64,000 nt of DNA, taken from positions 26,547,543 through 26,611,542 of the forward strand of contig CM042092.1 in assembly GCA_023512835.1 (NCBI GenBank), given 5' to 3'. This document shows, piece after piece, positions 33,872-44,227 of the stretch. Each line of letters starts with the position of its first letter. Position 1 is the first letter of the stretch. A model generated the notes under the pieces. That model had not been told where the DNA came from. It saw nothing but the letters and a program-made list of their open reading frames with translations, and did not search any database. Made by a program: the position numbers and the translations under genes. The DNA comes from Taxillus chinensis (Eukaryota; Streptophyta; Magnoliopsida; Santalales; Loranthaceae).

Positions 33872-33948
33872 ATCAAAACTACATCGTTTTGATGCTAGGT
33901 TTCACTTATCAAAATTATGTCATTTTGATAAGTGAGGTGTATATATAA
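33872..33948 (+). promoter_or_regulatory. LTR C promoter: two ACGT-type palindromes plus TATA box
   Basis: Palindromes with ATCAAAA/TTTTGAT arms start at 33872 and 33908, and TATATATAA follows 11 bp after the second. The spacing matches LTRs D and H. In the second copy the core is TTATGTC, so its ACGT is lost. Confidence 0.72.
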
Positions 33949-34001
33949 GGAGGTTAAGGTCTCTTGTTCTTAGGTTTAGGGTTCTTCTTTTGTTAGCCGT
34001 C

Positions 34002-34003
<2 letters not shown>

Positions 34004-34053
<50 letters not shown>
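34004..34053. repeat. (GA)n microsatellite in the LTR C leader
   Basis: About 25 uninterrupted GA units follow GCCGTCGCA. The same place in LTRs A, D and H has shorter GA (or CT) runs. Confidence 0.95.
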
Positions 34054-34056
<3 letters not shown>

Positions 34057-35200
34057 AAGAGAGAGAACTCTCCTGATCATTGCTGTTGTGGTAATTCGCA
34101 TGGGTGGACGGCGTCTAGCGTGGGAGCAAGAGCGAGGAGGACCCTCCTGAGGTAGGGGTTCTGTTTTTTTCTTGTACCCATTCCAGGGTTAGGCCTTGTG
34201 GTATATTTTTGTGGATTTATGTTTATTTTTGTGGGTTAGCGAGAATGGATTCATATAGGTGTGATCTCCTATATGAATGTTGGCCTTCAATGGCAAATCA
34301 TGTTTTGATATGTCGTTTGAGTTTGGGGTCTGGGGATTTCGGATCCATTCTTGTGGCAGTGGACCTTGGGGGCCGTTGGGGTGTGCACTGTCGTATCGTG
34401 CTTGAATTTGTTAGGATTAGTCTTGCAGTAGGACCACGAGGGGAAACCTTGGGGTTTTCCAGGGGAGTTATGCTTGAGGACATAATATGTAAATATGATA
34501 ATTATATTTCGCGTGATGGCAGGTGAATACTTGTGTTATACTTGATGTGTTGTGATTGCGTGATATTGTGTTGTGATTGTAAGTGTGCCTGTGTGGCTGT
34601 GAATGTGGAGCCTATGTGGCTGCGGAGCTTGTGTGGCTATGAATGTGGAGTTTGTGTGGATGTGGTTGTGGAGCCTGTGTGGCTGTAGCTGTGGTTGTAC
34701 CTGCCCCTGTGGCTTGTTTGTGTTGACCTATTTTTAAATGTTGATTATACCTGTTTACATATTATTGCCATGACACTATACTTGTGCACGTCCTCATGTA
34801 GATGCTAGGAGCATGAGATGGGTTGGGGAGATATGATCCCTACTGAGCTGTGGTTGCTCACCCCTCCTGCTATGATATGTTTTCTTTCAGGAACCTACGG
34901 ACGTTAGGTGGAATCCCAAGGTGGAAGACCGTATTTGTTGTTTAATTATTTTTTTAATTATGTTATTTTGGGGAAAATGATGTAACCCTAGTGGGGAAAG
35001 ATTGTAAAAGGGATTTCACTGTAATAAAGGCATGTTGTTTGGTTTGTAAATGTTTATTGTGGTTTGAATTTAATAAAGATATGATTTTGTTTTTGTGAAT
35101 ATCTATTGTGGAAGTTTGTGATGCCTTACCCCTTATCCACCGCGTGGGTAAAGGGAAGTCACGAATCAGTTTTCTCGGGTTAGAAGTCCAAGGCGTGACA

Positions 35201-36063
35201 AGTAGCTACAAACGGTGGGAGACTTGGTCAAACCTGAGGCACACTCGAATCAAATTTGTACATTATGCTTTTAAAGACTTGTAATTCTGTTTATCAGATT
35301 ATAAGAATGGGCGCTTTTTATAATATAAATATGTTTTTTGGAATTAAATTGACAAAAATCCTTTTTAATCTCCCTAATCATGTTTCATCGTCTTCATTGC
35401 ACATTTAATTAGAATATTAAATCCCCAATAGGCTCCTTTGGCATTACCTTACGAGTAGGAGCAAGCTCAAAAACCTCAAACAAGTCAAGCTCCTTAACTC
35501 ATAGTACCAATATCTCCACGGAATACCAATCCCCAACAAAGTTGTGAAGTCAAGCTCCTCAACGCGGCGAAGCTAAGTCAAATAAGTCCTCCATCCACAA
35601 AAAGGGAGTTCCCTAGCAAAGATAGAAAGGTCTCCCCAGTCAGAGAGAACAAGAGTTCCCCAACAAGTTGGATGTCAGCCAAACTCTCCAGCAATATGAA
35701 AAAAAACCCCCAACCCATTTTGGGTCATTAGCAATCCATTTCACTATGCCTCCCCACATCCACTACATTGCATTCCATGCATCATCTGCATATATTCAGC
35801 ATCTTCTGCAATTTTAGGAATGCTATTTCCTCTGAAGATCCCAAGAACTCTTTCGTAGCAAGCTTCTCATCAAACCTTACTAGCTTTCTTTATTCAAACT
35901 CTATGAGCCTTTCTTTGCAATTTCCTCAAGCTCTAAAAGCACCCTTTTGACACTCAAACAAATTTCCTCTATTTTTGGTTAACCTCTTAGAGCGATCTCC
36001 TTGAGTGAACTCGTAGAGGGAGCCCATATTAGGTCATTAGCAACCTTCTTCAACAATTAGTCA
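35201..36063 (+). other. Internal tail of Ogre-like element E, non-coding
   Basis: AT-rich sequence with CTCCCCAA and TTCCCCAACAA motifs near 35430-35660. No credible ORF. Placement in element E rests on the polypurine-like GAGGGG at 37130-37134 just before LTR E1, and on the absence of any LTR boundary between here and there. Confidence 0.4.
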
Positions 36064-36960
36064 CCTTTGTCTAGGCCTTGGATGCCTTTTCAATTTCTGT
36101 TAGGCCTTGGATGCCTTTTTCACTTTCTATTAGGTCTTGGATGCCTTTTTAATTTCTGTCAGGCCTTGGATACCTTTTCAATTTCTATCATACCTTGGAT
36201 GCCTTTTCAATTACTATCAGGCCTTAGATGCCTTTTCAATTTCTGTTAGGCCTTGGTTGCCTTTTCTATTTCTATTAAGCCTTGGATGCCTTTTCCCTTT
36301 CTGTTAGGCCTTGGATGCCTTTTCAATTTCTGTTAAGCCTTGGATGCCTTTTCCCTTTCTGCTAGGCCTTAGATGCCTATTCCTTTTCTGTTAAGCCTTG
36401 TATGCCTTTTCAATTTCTGTCAAGCCTTGGATGCCTTTTCAATTTCTGTCAAGCATTATATGCCTTTTCAATTTTTGTTAGGCCTTGGTTCCCTTTTCCA
36501 TTTCTGTTAGGCCTCGGATGCCTTTTTCCTTTTTGTTAGGCCTTGGATGCCTTTTCAATTTCTGTTAGGCCTTGGATGCCTTTTCAAGTCTTGTTAGGCC
36601 TTGAATGTTTTTTCCCTTTCTGTTAGGCCTTGGATGGCTTTTCAATTTCTGTTAGGCCTTACATGCCTTCTCAATTTTTGTCAGGCCTTAGATGCCTTTT
36701 TAATTTTTGTTAGGCCTTTGTTGTCGTTTCTCTTTCTGTTTAGGCCTTGGGTGCCTTTTCAATTTCTATTAGGCCTTGGTTGCCTTTTCCATTTCTATTA
36801 GGCCTTGGTTGCCTTTTCCATTTCTGTTAGGCCTTAGATGCCTTTTCCCTTTCTGCTAGGCCTTCGATGCCTTTTCAATTCCTGTTAGGCCTTGGATGCC
36901 TTTTCCTTTTCTGTTGGACCTTGGATGCCTTTTCTATTCCTATTAGGCCTTAGATGCCTC
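36064..36960 (+). repeat. Tandem array of about 30-bp TAGGCCTTGGATGCC units
   Basis: Roughly thirty imperfect copies of a 29-30 bp unit (TTAGGCCTTGGATGCCTTTT then CAATTTCTG) fill nearly 900 bp. The frame across it gives repeating PWMPFQFLLGLG-type peptides that are artefacts. It lies just upstream of the polypurine-like tract of element E; 3' tandem arrays are common in Ogre/Tat elements. Confidence 0.9.
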
Positions 36961-37138
36961 ATCCGAATTATCCAAGTCCACCAGCCTAGAAGCTCCTTTT
37001 CACTCTTTGGGACAGACCCAACCATTGCATTCTACTTTAGTGCAAGGTAAGTCAAGTAAGTGCTCCAACCCATCCAAAATGATTCCCCTTTATCTTTGTA
37101 AACTGTTTGTATACAAACAATGCACAAAGAGGGGTAGC

Positions 37139-39908
37139 TGTTGGACCCCATTTTGTCCGGTTGGACATAATAACCCCATTTTATCTATACCTTTCTGCCC
37201 ATGCCATATATCTTGTTGAACAGGTGCATAAAGATTCCCCACTACCAAGGAATGGTTTGGAGTTGACGTTAACCCCAATTTGCACAAGATGGATACAATT
37301 ACAAGAACGGGGAAGCCCAAAACTGATACCCTCTGCTACAACCCTTAAAGTGCCCCAAGACCAACACCAAGTGATAGAGGATGAAATTTAACGCACTTGA
37401 CCGAGCTCAATTCCGATGTAAAACGAAGAAGTTATGGTCAAAATAATGTGTCGGAAAAAGTCAAACTTATTAAAAGACGTTCAATGCCCTAGGTCAAAGG
37501 GCTCGAAAATGTGACCATGCGAGATTCTCCAAAATGACTATTTAGGAGAATACGGGACTTTTCGAAAAATCCCCCAAAGTTCGTCCATTTTGGCATTTTG
37601 GGTAGGGTTAAAAAGGTATGTAAAAGTTAAAAAAAAGTGGTCAAATCCGAGACATCACTAGTCCGAGCTAAGCTTCCACTGACACGGAGTAAGGATCCAA
37701 GTCTTCCATTGATCTAGACTAAGCTTCTACTGACACGGAGTAAGGATCCGAGCCTTCCATTGATTCAGACTAAGCTTCCATAGACACAGAGTAAGGATCT
37801 GAGCCTTCATTGATCCGGACTAAACTTCTACCGACACAGAGTAAGGATCCGAGCCTTCATTGATCCGGATTAATCTTTCACTGACACGGAGTAAGGATCT
37901 GAATTTTCCATTGATCTAGACTAAGCTTCCACTAACACAGAGTAAGGATCTGAGTCTTCCATTGTTCCGGACTATGCCTCCACTGATACAGAGTAAGGAT
38001 CCGAGCCTTCCATTGATCTGAATTAAGTGTCAGTCATCCAGAATCATCCGGAATAGCCTTCGATTGATCCGAATCCGTGCCTCTACTAACCTTTGACCTG
38101 TCGACACTTCGACCCTTTGACCGTTGACTTTCGTTGTTTGGCTGTATTTCCACGGACACTTTCCTGTGCAGTCACAAGACACGTTTTTTATGCACTGGCC
38201 ATCTGACAGAGCTATTTTTCGGTCACATGTGCTAATAAAAACTTAAAAGAAAGATAATCACGAGCTGCACAGGTCACCATTCCTTCCGACAAAAGGTAGA
38301 ATCTGAAAATAAAAAATGCTAGTATTAATAATATAGCATTAAATGCAGCAATTAATAGGCTACGGCCAACCTCTTTAAAAGTAAGACATATCCACGCGAA
38401 AAAGAGAGGATTACGCCCAAGCTCTTTCCCATTGCACAGACTTACACCCAGAGAGGCACACCTAGATTTTTGCCCAACTCTCTCTTTTTCCCAAAATAAA
38501 AAAAAACCCTCCTTCCCATATTCTCTCTCTCTCCCTACGAGTTCCCTTTCCAAATAAAAAAAAAACTCTTTCTCTCACTCCTCTCTCATACGGGTTCTCT
38601 CGCCCAAAACAAAAATCTCTCTCACAATTCAACCCAAAGAAGTATATCCTCCCTCTCTTTATCACGTTTAAATCCTTTTCATCAATTTCTCTCAACTCCA
38701 ACATACCACTATAGTCTTCAGATTAAGCCCCAGCTGATTTTCATAATTTGTGTTACTGGAATTTGGTGATTTGGGTGAGTAGGTGACTTTTGGTGCAAAC
38801 AGGATATTTTAAACAGAAGTCCAGTATTGAAGCCTCATTCAAGCCAAAGTCGGTTCAATTTGCATTTGTTTCTTTATTTTTTTAGCTTATTTACATTTAT
38901 ATTTGATGTAATTTTTAGTATTTTTCTGGTCTTTATTTTTAGCTTATTTATATTTATATTAGGTCTAATTTTTAGTATTTTTTGGTTTTTTTATGTTGTT
39001 GGTGTATGTTGTATTTTTTTGTATTTTTCTTTTTATGTTATACGTTGTAATATGTAAATTATAGTAAAGACAAAACCAAAAAAAAAAGCAAAGAGAGGCA
39101 TAAAAAAGAGAAGATGAAGAAAAAAAAAGAGTGAGTTGTTATTTGATTTGTGAATGCCACAATCACACACACAATTTTATATATTATTATTTAACTTGTG
39201 TTAGTTCATAGTTTTATCCTTTCAAAAAAATACATTTACAAAAGAAAAAATATATGTATTAGTTCTTAGTTTTAATTCTTTCAAAAAAAAACAAAAAAAA
39301 AACAAAAACAAAACGTTTTCCGACCAAAAAACTAAAAATTATTTCAATTTTCAAAACAAAAAAAACCAAAAAAACCTTGGGTTCCAGTTTCCACGTCAAA
39401 CAACAACAACAAAAAAACAAACAAGAAAAAAAATGTTTTCACAAAAAAAAAACAAAAAACAAAAAAAAAACAAAACAAAAAAAAACAAAACATTAGGATT
39501 TCATGTTCCACTTCAAACAAAAAGCAAAACAAAACTTTTAGGATTACCTTTAGAAATTTAGGGTAAATCAATTTTAACCATAACTTTGACAAATAACTTA
39601 GCTAAATAAAAAGCATAAACTTTCTAGGAAAACCATAGTGCCTTCACTCAATCCCAAATAGTGAAAATAAATAGAAGCCTCCTCTTCTATAAATAGATAC
39701 CAAAAGGGTGCTATAGGGGTGCTAATCCTTCCCTATATGTAACCAACTCCCGAACCCTTCTCAATAATGCAGACCACACCTTTAAACTACTCAAAGTAGA
39801 GGGTATCCAATTGTACCCCAAAAACAGTTGGTGGCGACTCTAAATTTCTCACCATTGGTTTAGTTTGAGCCCACCCCAAATGGACCCAGACAAAAACCGA
39901 TGATGACA
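37139..39908 (+). repeat. 3' LTR E1 of an Ogre-like element
   Basis: It starts TGTTGGACCCCATTTTGTCC after GAGGGGTAGC and ends CCGATGATGACA. It is homologous at both ends to solo LTR 44228-45805 (CATATATCTTGTT, CACTACCAAGGA, ACGTTAACCCCAATTTGC; TATATGTAACCAACTC, TTGGTGGCGACT). It is longer than that copy because it holds a 51-bp tandem repeat (37665-38030) and long A-rich tracts (39050-39540). It is immediately followed by decayed Ulp1-like coding sequence of copia F, so element E inserted there. Confidence 0.75.
37665..38030 (+). repeat. About seven copies of a 51-bp unit with ACACGGAGTAAGGATC
   Basis: The unit reads GACACGGAGTAAGGATCCGA then GCCTTCCATTGATC(C/T)(G/A)GACTAAGCTTCTACT. Copies diverge by substitutions. 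The core ACACGGAGTAAGGATCCGAG also occurs, on the other strand, in the copia LTR at 53837-55265. Confidence 0.88.
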
Positions 39909-40350
39909 AGTAGACTAGTGGTCCATTTTACACCTCTACTCATTAGTTTCTCCTTTAAGTTAATCTGCGCTAGCAACAAATCTTCATCTTCGACTCCCTT
40001 CCTTCCACCTCCATCATGATTCGCAGGTAGCAGCTTCGTTAGTTCAATGAAACGGTCACCCATGTACTTCAACTTGACAATTTCTTTCGCGATAATGAGC
40101 ATGCCCTAACAAATCAAATGACCATTACAAGAGTTACCAAGGGGGTTCTTGCACAGGATGACGATACTAGCTGTGGCTTCTTCATGTGCCACTTCATCCA
40201 CATCCTGACCACCAATGGTATGTCTGCTATGGCTGCTAAATTTGAACAGATGAAAGCCTGAGCTTCTTCCAACTAGATGACGGCTGCCCAATTTCTTCAC
40301 CAGCAGACAACTCTCTTTGTGTATACTCATAGCGCCGAATATACAGGATG
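39909..40350 (+). pseudogene. Ulp1-like (C48) cysteine peptidase remnant of copia F
   Basis: A frame from 39911 reads through several stops and shows His at 39941-39943, then FIFDSLPS with Asp at 39992-39994 (17 codons on), then AQDDDTSCGFFMCHF with Cys at 40172-40174 and Gln six residues before it. His-to-Asp spacing of 17 and Gln-to-Cys spacing of 6 match yeast Ulp1 (His514, Asp531, Gln574, Cys580). Upstream sequence is cut by LTR E1. It lies about 310 bases before a polypurine tract and copia LTR on the same strand, the position of an extra 3' ORF. The opposite-strand ORFs here are shadows. Confidence 0.72.
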
Positions 40351-40649
40351 GAAAGGGGGAGTGTTCTTACGGGGAGCAAGGTTTTAGGGAGGAGTTACCT
40401 ACTATGACATAAGGCTGAGAGGTAACATCTCATAGGGGGAGGATGTTATCGAGAAATATGTACCCCCTAAGTCAGTTTAGCGAACGCAGAGAATTCAAAT
40501 ATATACAATCTGCCCAAAACATACTGGTTAACTTGTTCATCAATGCCAAATTAGGTTCAATTGACCAGCCGAACCTAATACAACTATTGATCTACAATTC
40601 TTAAAGTAACAGACTTCAAATTTTTAACACATTGTTAGCTTACATCAAA
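40351..40649 (+). other. 3' untranslated internal sequence of copia F
   Basis: No ORF is supported. A polypurine-like TAGGGGGAGGATG near 40433-40446 precedes the true polypurine tract by about 200 bases, as is common in SIRE-like copia elements. Confidence 0.5.
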
Positions 40650-40660
40650 TAGGGGGAGAT
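40650..40660 (+). promoter_or_regulatory. Polypurine tract of copia F
   Basis: TAGGGGGAGAT abuts the LTR start TGTTGGGAAA, the usual copia arrangement. Confidence 0.85.
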
Positions 40661-42337
40661 TGTTGGGAAAATATGATTTAGTGAAGTTATCACGAATTTC
40701 TTTAAGTCTAGTGACTCAAAGACCCGAAGGTCTAAAGGGTCGAAGAGTTGAATTTTGAAGATGGGATGGTAGACAACTTGGAGACTCAAAGAGTCGAAGA
40801 AATCAAAATAAAAAATTGATAGTAAAATAAGAGACTCGAAGACCCAAAGATTATGACATTGAATAGTTAAAGAAAATGCGACAATGAAAGCTGACAGACC
40901 ATAAGTTAACATTGAGACTCAAAGACTCGAAGACTCGAAGGGTCGAAGATAATCCGTGGAATCTATCAACTCATAATAACTCTAAGACTCGAAGACTCAA
41001 AGGCCGAAGAGTCAAGACAGTGGAACTTCAGGAACTGACAAAACATAAAATGTAACTGAGACTTAAAGATTCGAAGAGACAAAGAGTCGAAGATAGTTAC
41101 TTAGAAGAAATTGTTAGTCTATAAATAAAGCCAAGACTCATAGACTCGAAAGGTGAAGAGCCAAAAACTTAGCTTGTAATATACAGTAATCGGCTAAGCA
41201 CAATACATGAAGAGTCGAAGACTCATCATATGTTTGTAGACCCGAAGAGCTAAAAGGTCATAGAATGTCTTAGCCACTTTAAGTGAACTAAGAGACTCGA
41301 AGGCTCAAAGGAATAAAGTCGAAGACTCAAATATCATAAAGTGTATTATATGTCTTAATCTAAACTGATACATGCTACGAAGACTCATAGGATCTAATGC
41401 CATCAAAGCCAGAAACATCACTTCACCTAACTATAGGGCTCGACCCAAATCTTCGAGTCACCTACCTTCGAGGCAAACTCACAATACTCAAAAGTAACTT
41501 AGCGATATTATGAACTAAGGTTTGTGTAGTTTGACCGTGCCGTTCACAATAGTAAGCACATTTATTACAGTAATAAATGTCGCATTAATGTTAACCAACT
41601 ACTTACAGTAGATGAACGGTGAAGATCAAAAGTTTTAGTATAGGCATGCAACATGCAGTATGGGCAATAGATCTGCGGGATACGAGTAGATCAACCCATC
41701 CTCTGTACTTCTGCATTTTAATGGTAGGAAGTCAGTTGTCAGGATAAAACGTCATGCGCACATGCACTTAAACCTTAAATCAATGTCTCACATGCACAAA
41801 AACGTAAATTAATCAACTCTTACAGAAAACGAGGAATTGGAACTCCAAGGAAAATACATATTGAATTCTAACATGAAAAATAAAATAACTTTTGAAGAAT
41901 TAGCAAAAGAGTTCCAACACTATTGAGAGAGAAAGTGAGAATACTTCCAAGGTGATGTGTGCGTAAAGAACAACGAACAAGATCAATTTTTGAAGATCAT
42001 TCAACTAATCTTGTTCAAAGATCTAGAACAACCATCTTGTTAATCTCTACTTTGTTCATCCACAATCAACAACATACTGTTGAATATTCCTAAAAGGTGT
42101 TTATCTCTTTATATTAACATCCGTTGGACTATTCATATATGATCTAAGGTCTTTCACATCAAGATCATTAACTCATCTCAAATCTGTCTGTTGGCTCATT
42201 AAACTCATATACTATTTTGTCCACATCTCCATTATTATCCAATCATAGTTAGTCTCGGTAATCATCCTTTTATTATTTTCATTAGCTTCTACAAAAAACG
42301 TTTATTCACCCCCTCTAGACTCACTTTAGGACCTACA
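40661..42337 (+). repeat. 3' LTR of copia F
   Basis: This runs from TGTTGGGAAAATATG to TTTAGGACCTACA (the last six bases decayed from CCAACA). The 3' part has ATTCACCCCCTCTAGAC just before the end, the same landmark seen at the 3' end of copia LTR 53837-55265 (read on its strand). It contains an extended tract of GACTCGAAGA units (40700-41460). The right end is inferred from that landmark. Confidence 0.75.
40700..41460 (+). repeat. Degenerate GACTCGAAGA repeat tract in the copia F LTR
   Basis: Dozens of variants of GACTCGAAGA and GGGTCGAAGA are interspersed with AT-rich spacers. The same CTCGAAG motif fills the repeat tracts of the chromovirus LTRs at 5640-5905 and 51730-52050. Confidence 0.8.
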
Positions 42338-42919
42338 GTTTTGCTTTGATTTGCAATTTGTCTGTTCTTCTTATGCCTTAGCCGAAACCTATCAAAATTG
42401 CTACATAAACACTACAAAACCTCTAATTTCATTAGGTTAGGGGGTTAGTTCATAAATACAAGAAAAGAGACTAAAATGGGGGTAAAATCATCTAGGAAGC
42501 TATTCAAAATGCATAAAAGCATTACTAAAAACATGTTATAATTTGGTGCTAACATATAGACAAAGCTGCTACTTTTGGTGCTACAACACATAACATAGTC
42601 TTTATATCACGACTTTGTTAGAACATAACTAAATCTCGATGATTTGTTTGTTCTTTTAGTGTGCTTATTTAGCTTAGGGTTTGATAATTTGTTATTTACA
42701 AAGTTCATCATAGATTTAATAATTTGAATGAAAAAAGACACAATATACGTGGTTCAGATAGTGTGACTTACTCTATGGGTGGTGAGGCTTCTACCTCCAC
42801 CAAGATCTGATCTTTGTTCTTGTCTTTAATCACCACTAATATCTTCTTTAACTCTTAGAAGTAATATGTTATGTATTCTACTTTTATTTATACGACAATG
42901 TTAATTTTCTCTTTCTCTT

Positions 42920-42957
<38 letters not shown>

Positions 42958-44222
42958 GTTCATACTGGGATGAATGTGTAGATTGAAGACATGCAACCAA
43001 CAACCTCTACTTCTATTTATATGCAAGCACCTAGATACCTTACATGACATTAAGGTTTCAAATGGGGTACATCACTTTTCACCATTACATTTAGTTAAGA
43101 TGCTTGCCACATGATATTCTTTACTTCAGTGTATGAAACTATCAAACATCTGGCAATGCTAAATCTATTTACTTCAATTTAGGATTCTTCAAGATAAGCC
43201 TCTTTGATTGGGACTTACTTTGATATATAAATTTCATCTTGAATTGAACCCCCTTGACTCAAAGTCCTTCGAGCCAAACTTCCTTCAAGATATAAAGCCT
43301 TGTCTCAAACTATTTTGAATCGAACTCCTTAGACTTAACTTCTTCGAAAAGTAGGCACTTTGAGATATGAAGTTTATCTCAAACTGATTCGTGGCACAAA
43401 CTACTTCTTGTCTTGAAGTAACTTTATCTCAAATTGAACACTACAATTTATCAAAAAATATGATTACATCATCAAATCGCGATATAAGTATCTAACTCAA
43501 ATTGAAGTAACTCAGTATATAATAGTTTTAATATAACAAAGCTTGAGTCGATTCAAACCTTCATATTGATACTATTAGCAACAATTACACTACATCTGCT
43601 GCACTGGAAACAACACATAAATAAGGTTTTTTTCATAAAGAAATCATAATTATAGGTTTTCATACATATATAATATTTTTTTTCCATATCAATGTAAATA
43701 TATATTAGGATGAGAAAATATTAATATTTTAATAAATATAAAAGTGAATAGTGACTTCAAAAAATGAAAAGTTGTTGTAGACTTTATACAAAAATAAAGA
43801 TAAAAAGTTAATTTAAACTACTATTAGAGCCCTATTTTGTATTTTGTTTTTCTCTAAAAGTAAAGATAAATAGTTGATTTAAAAGACTGCTGAAATGCCC
43901 TAGTAAGATAGTCGAGTTAAGTTTTAGCTTAAATGAGTCGAACTTGTTTATAAGTTTGCCAATCCAAGTCGAAGTTAAGTTTTGAGACGAACTTTAGCTC
44001 AGACTCGAACTCAAACTCAGAAGCTTGTCATAAACTTATTTCATCTCATTTAAGTTTGACTTGCTAGACTCCTTTAAACTTAAAATATTAAATTTAATTT
44101 AGTTAAAATATTTTTAAAAATATAATATTACTTTTTAACACCAAATAATTAAAACTAATAATAATATATGTAAATTAATTAAAATAATAATATAATATCA
44201 GTTTTTTTGGAGTTAAGAGATG
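42338..44222. other. Unassigned AT-rich repeat-like sequence
   Basis: No gene is supported. ATACGTGGTTCAGA followed by GGTGAGGCTTCTACCTCCACC near 42748-42802 resembles the U5 landmark of some plant copia LTRs, and (CT)n runs from 42921 to 42954. From 43200 to 43560 and from 43910 to 44060 there are degenerate TCGAAC/CTCAAAC-rich tracts. No boundaries or TSD could be fixed. Confidence 0.4.
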
Positions 44223-44227
44223 TTTGG

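Larger units (their letters stand above)
33437..35200 (+). repeat. 3' LTR of Tekay C
   Basis: The 1764-bp LTR starts TGTAATAACC and ends AAGGCGTGACA. It has G-box hairpins at 33618-33646 (degenerate) and 33717-33752 (perfect 15-bp arms), palindromes at 33872-33893 and 33908-33929, a TATA box at 33940-33948, a long (GA)n leader at 34004-34053, and an irregular TGTGGCTG/TGTGGAGCC repeat at about 34584-34700. AATAAA-like sites lie near 35020 and 35073. The base after it (35201) belongs to Ogre-like element E. Confidence 0.93.

Noticed and set aside
36064..36960. CRISPR-like array of regular repeats
   Set aside because: Units are contiguous with no unique spacers, and the context is a plant retrotransposon.
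35201..39913. AGTAG after LTR C (35201-35205) and after LTR E1 (39909-39913) as one duplication pair
   Set aside because: The two belong to ends of different elements. Each one's true partner should lie left of the window, so the match is probably chance.
39860..40330. Two minus-strand ORFs (80 and 74 residues) after LTR E1
   Set aside because: The plus strand reads as a decayed Ulp1-like peptidase with correctly spaced catalytic residues, so these are antisense shadows.
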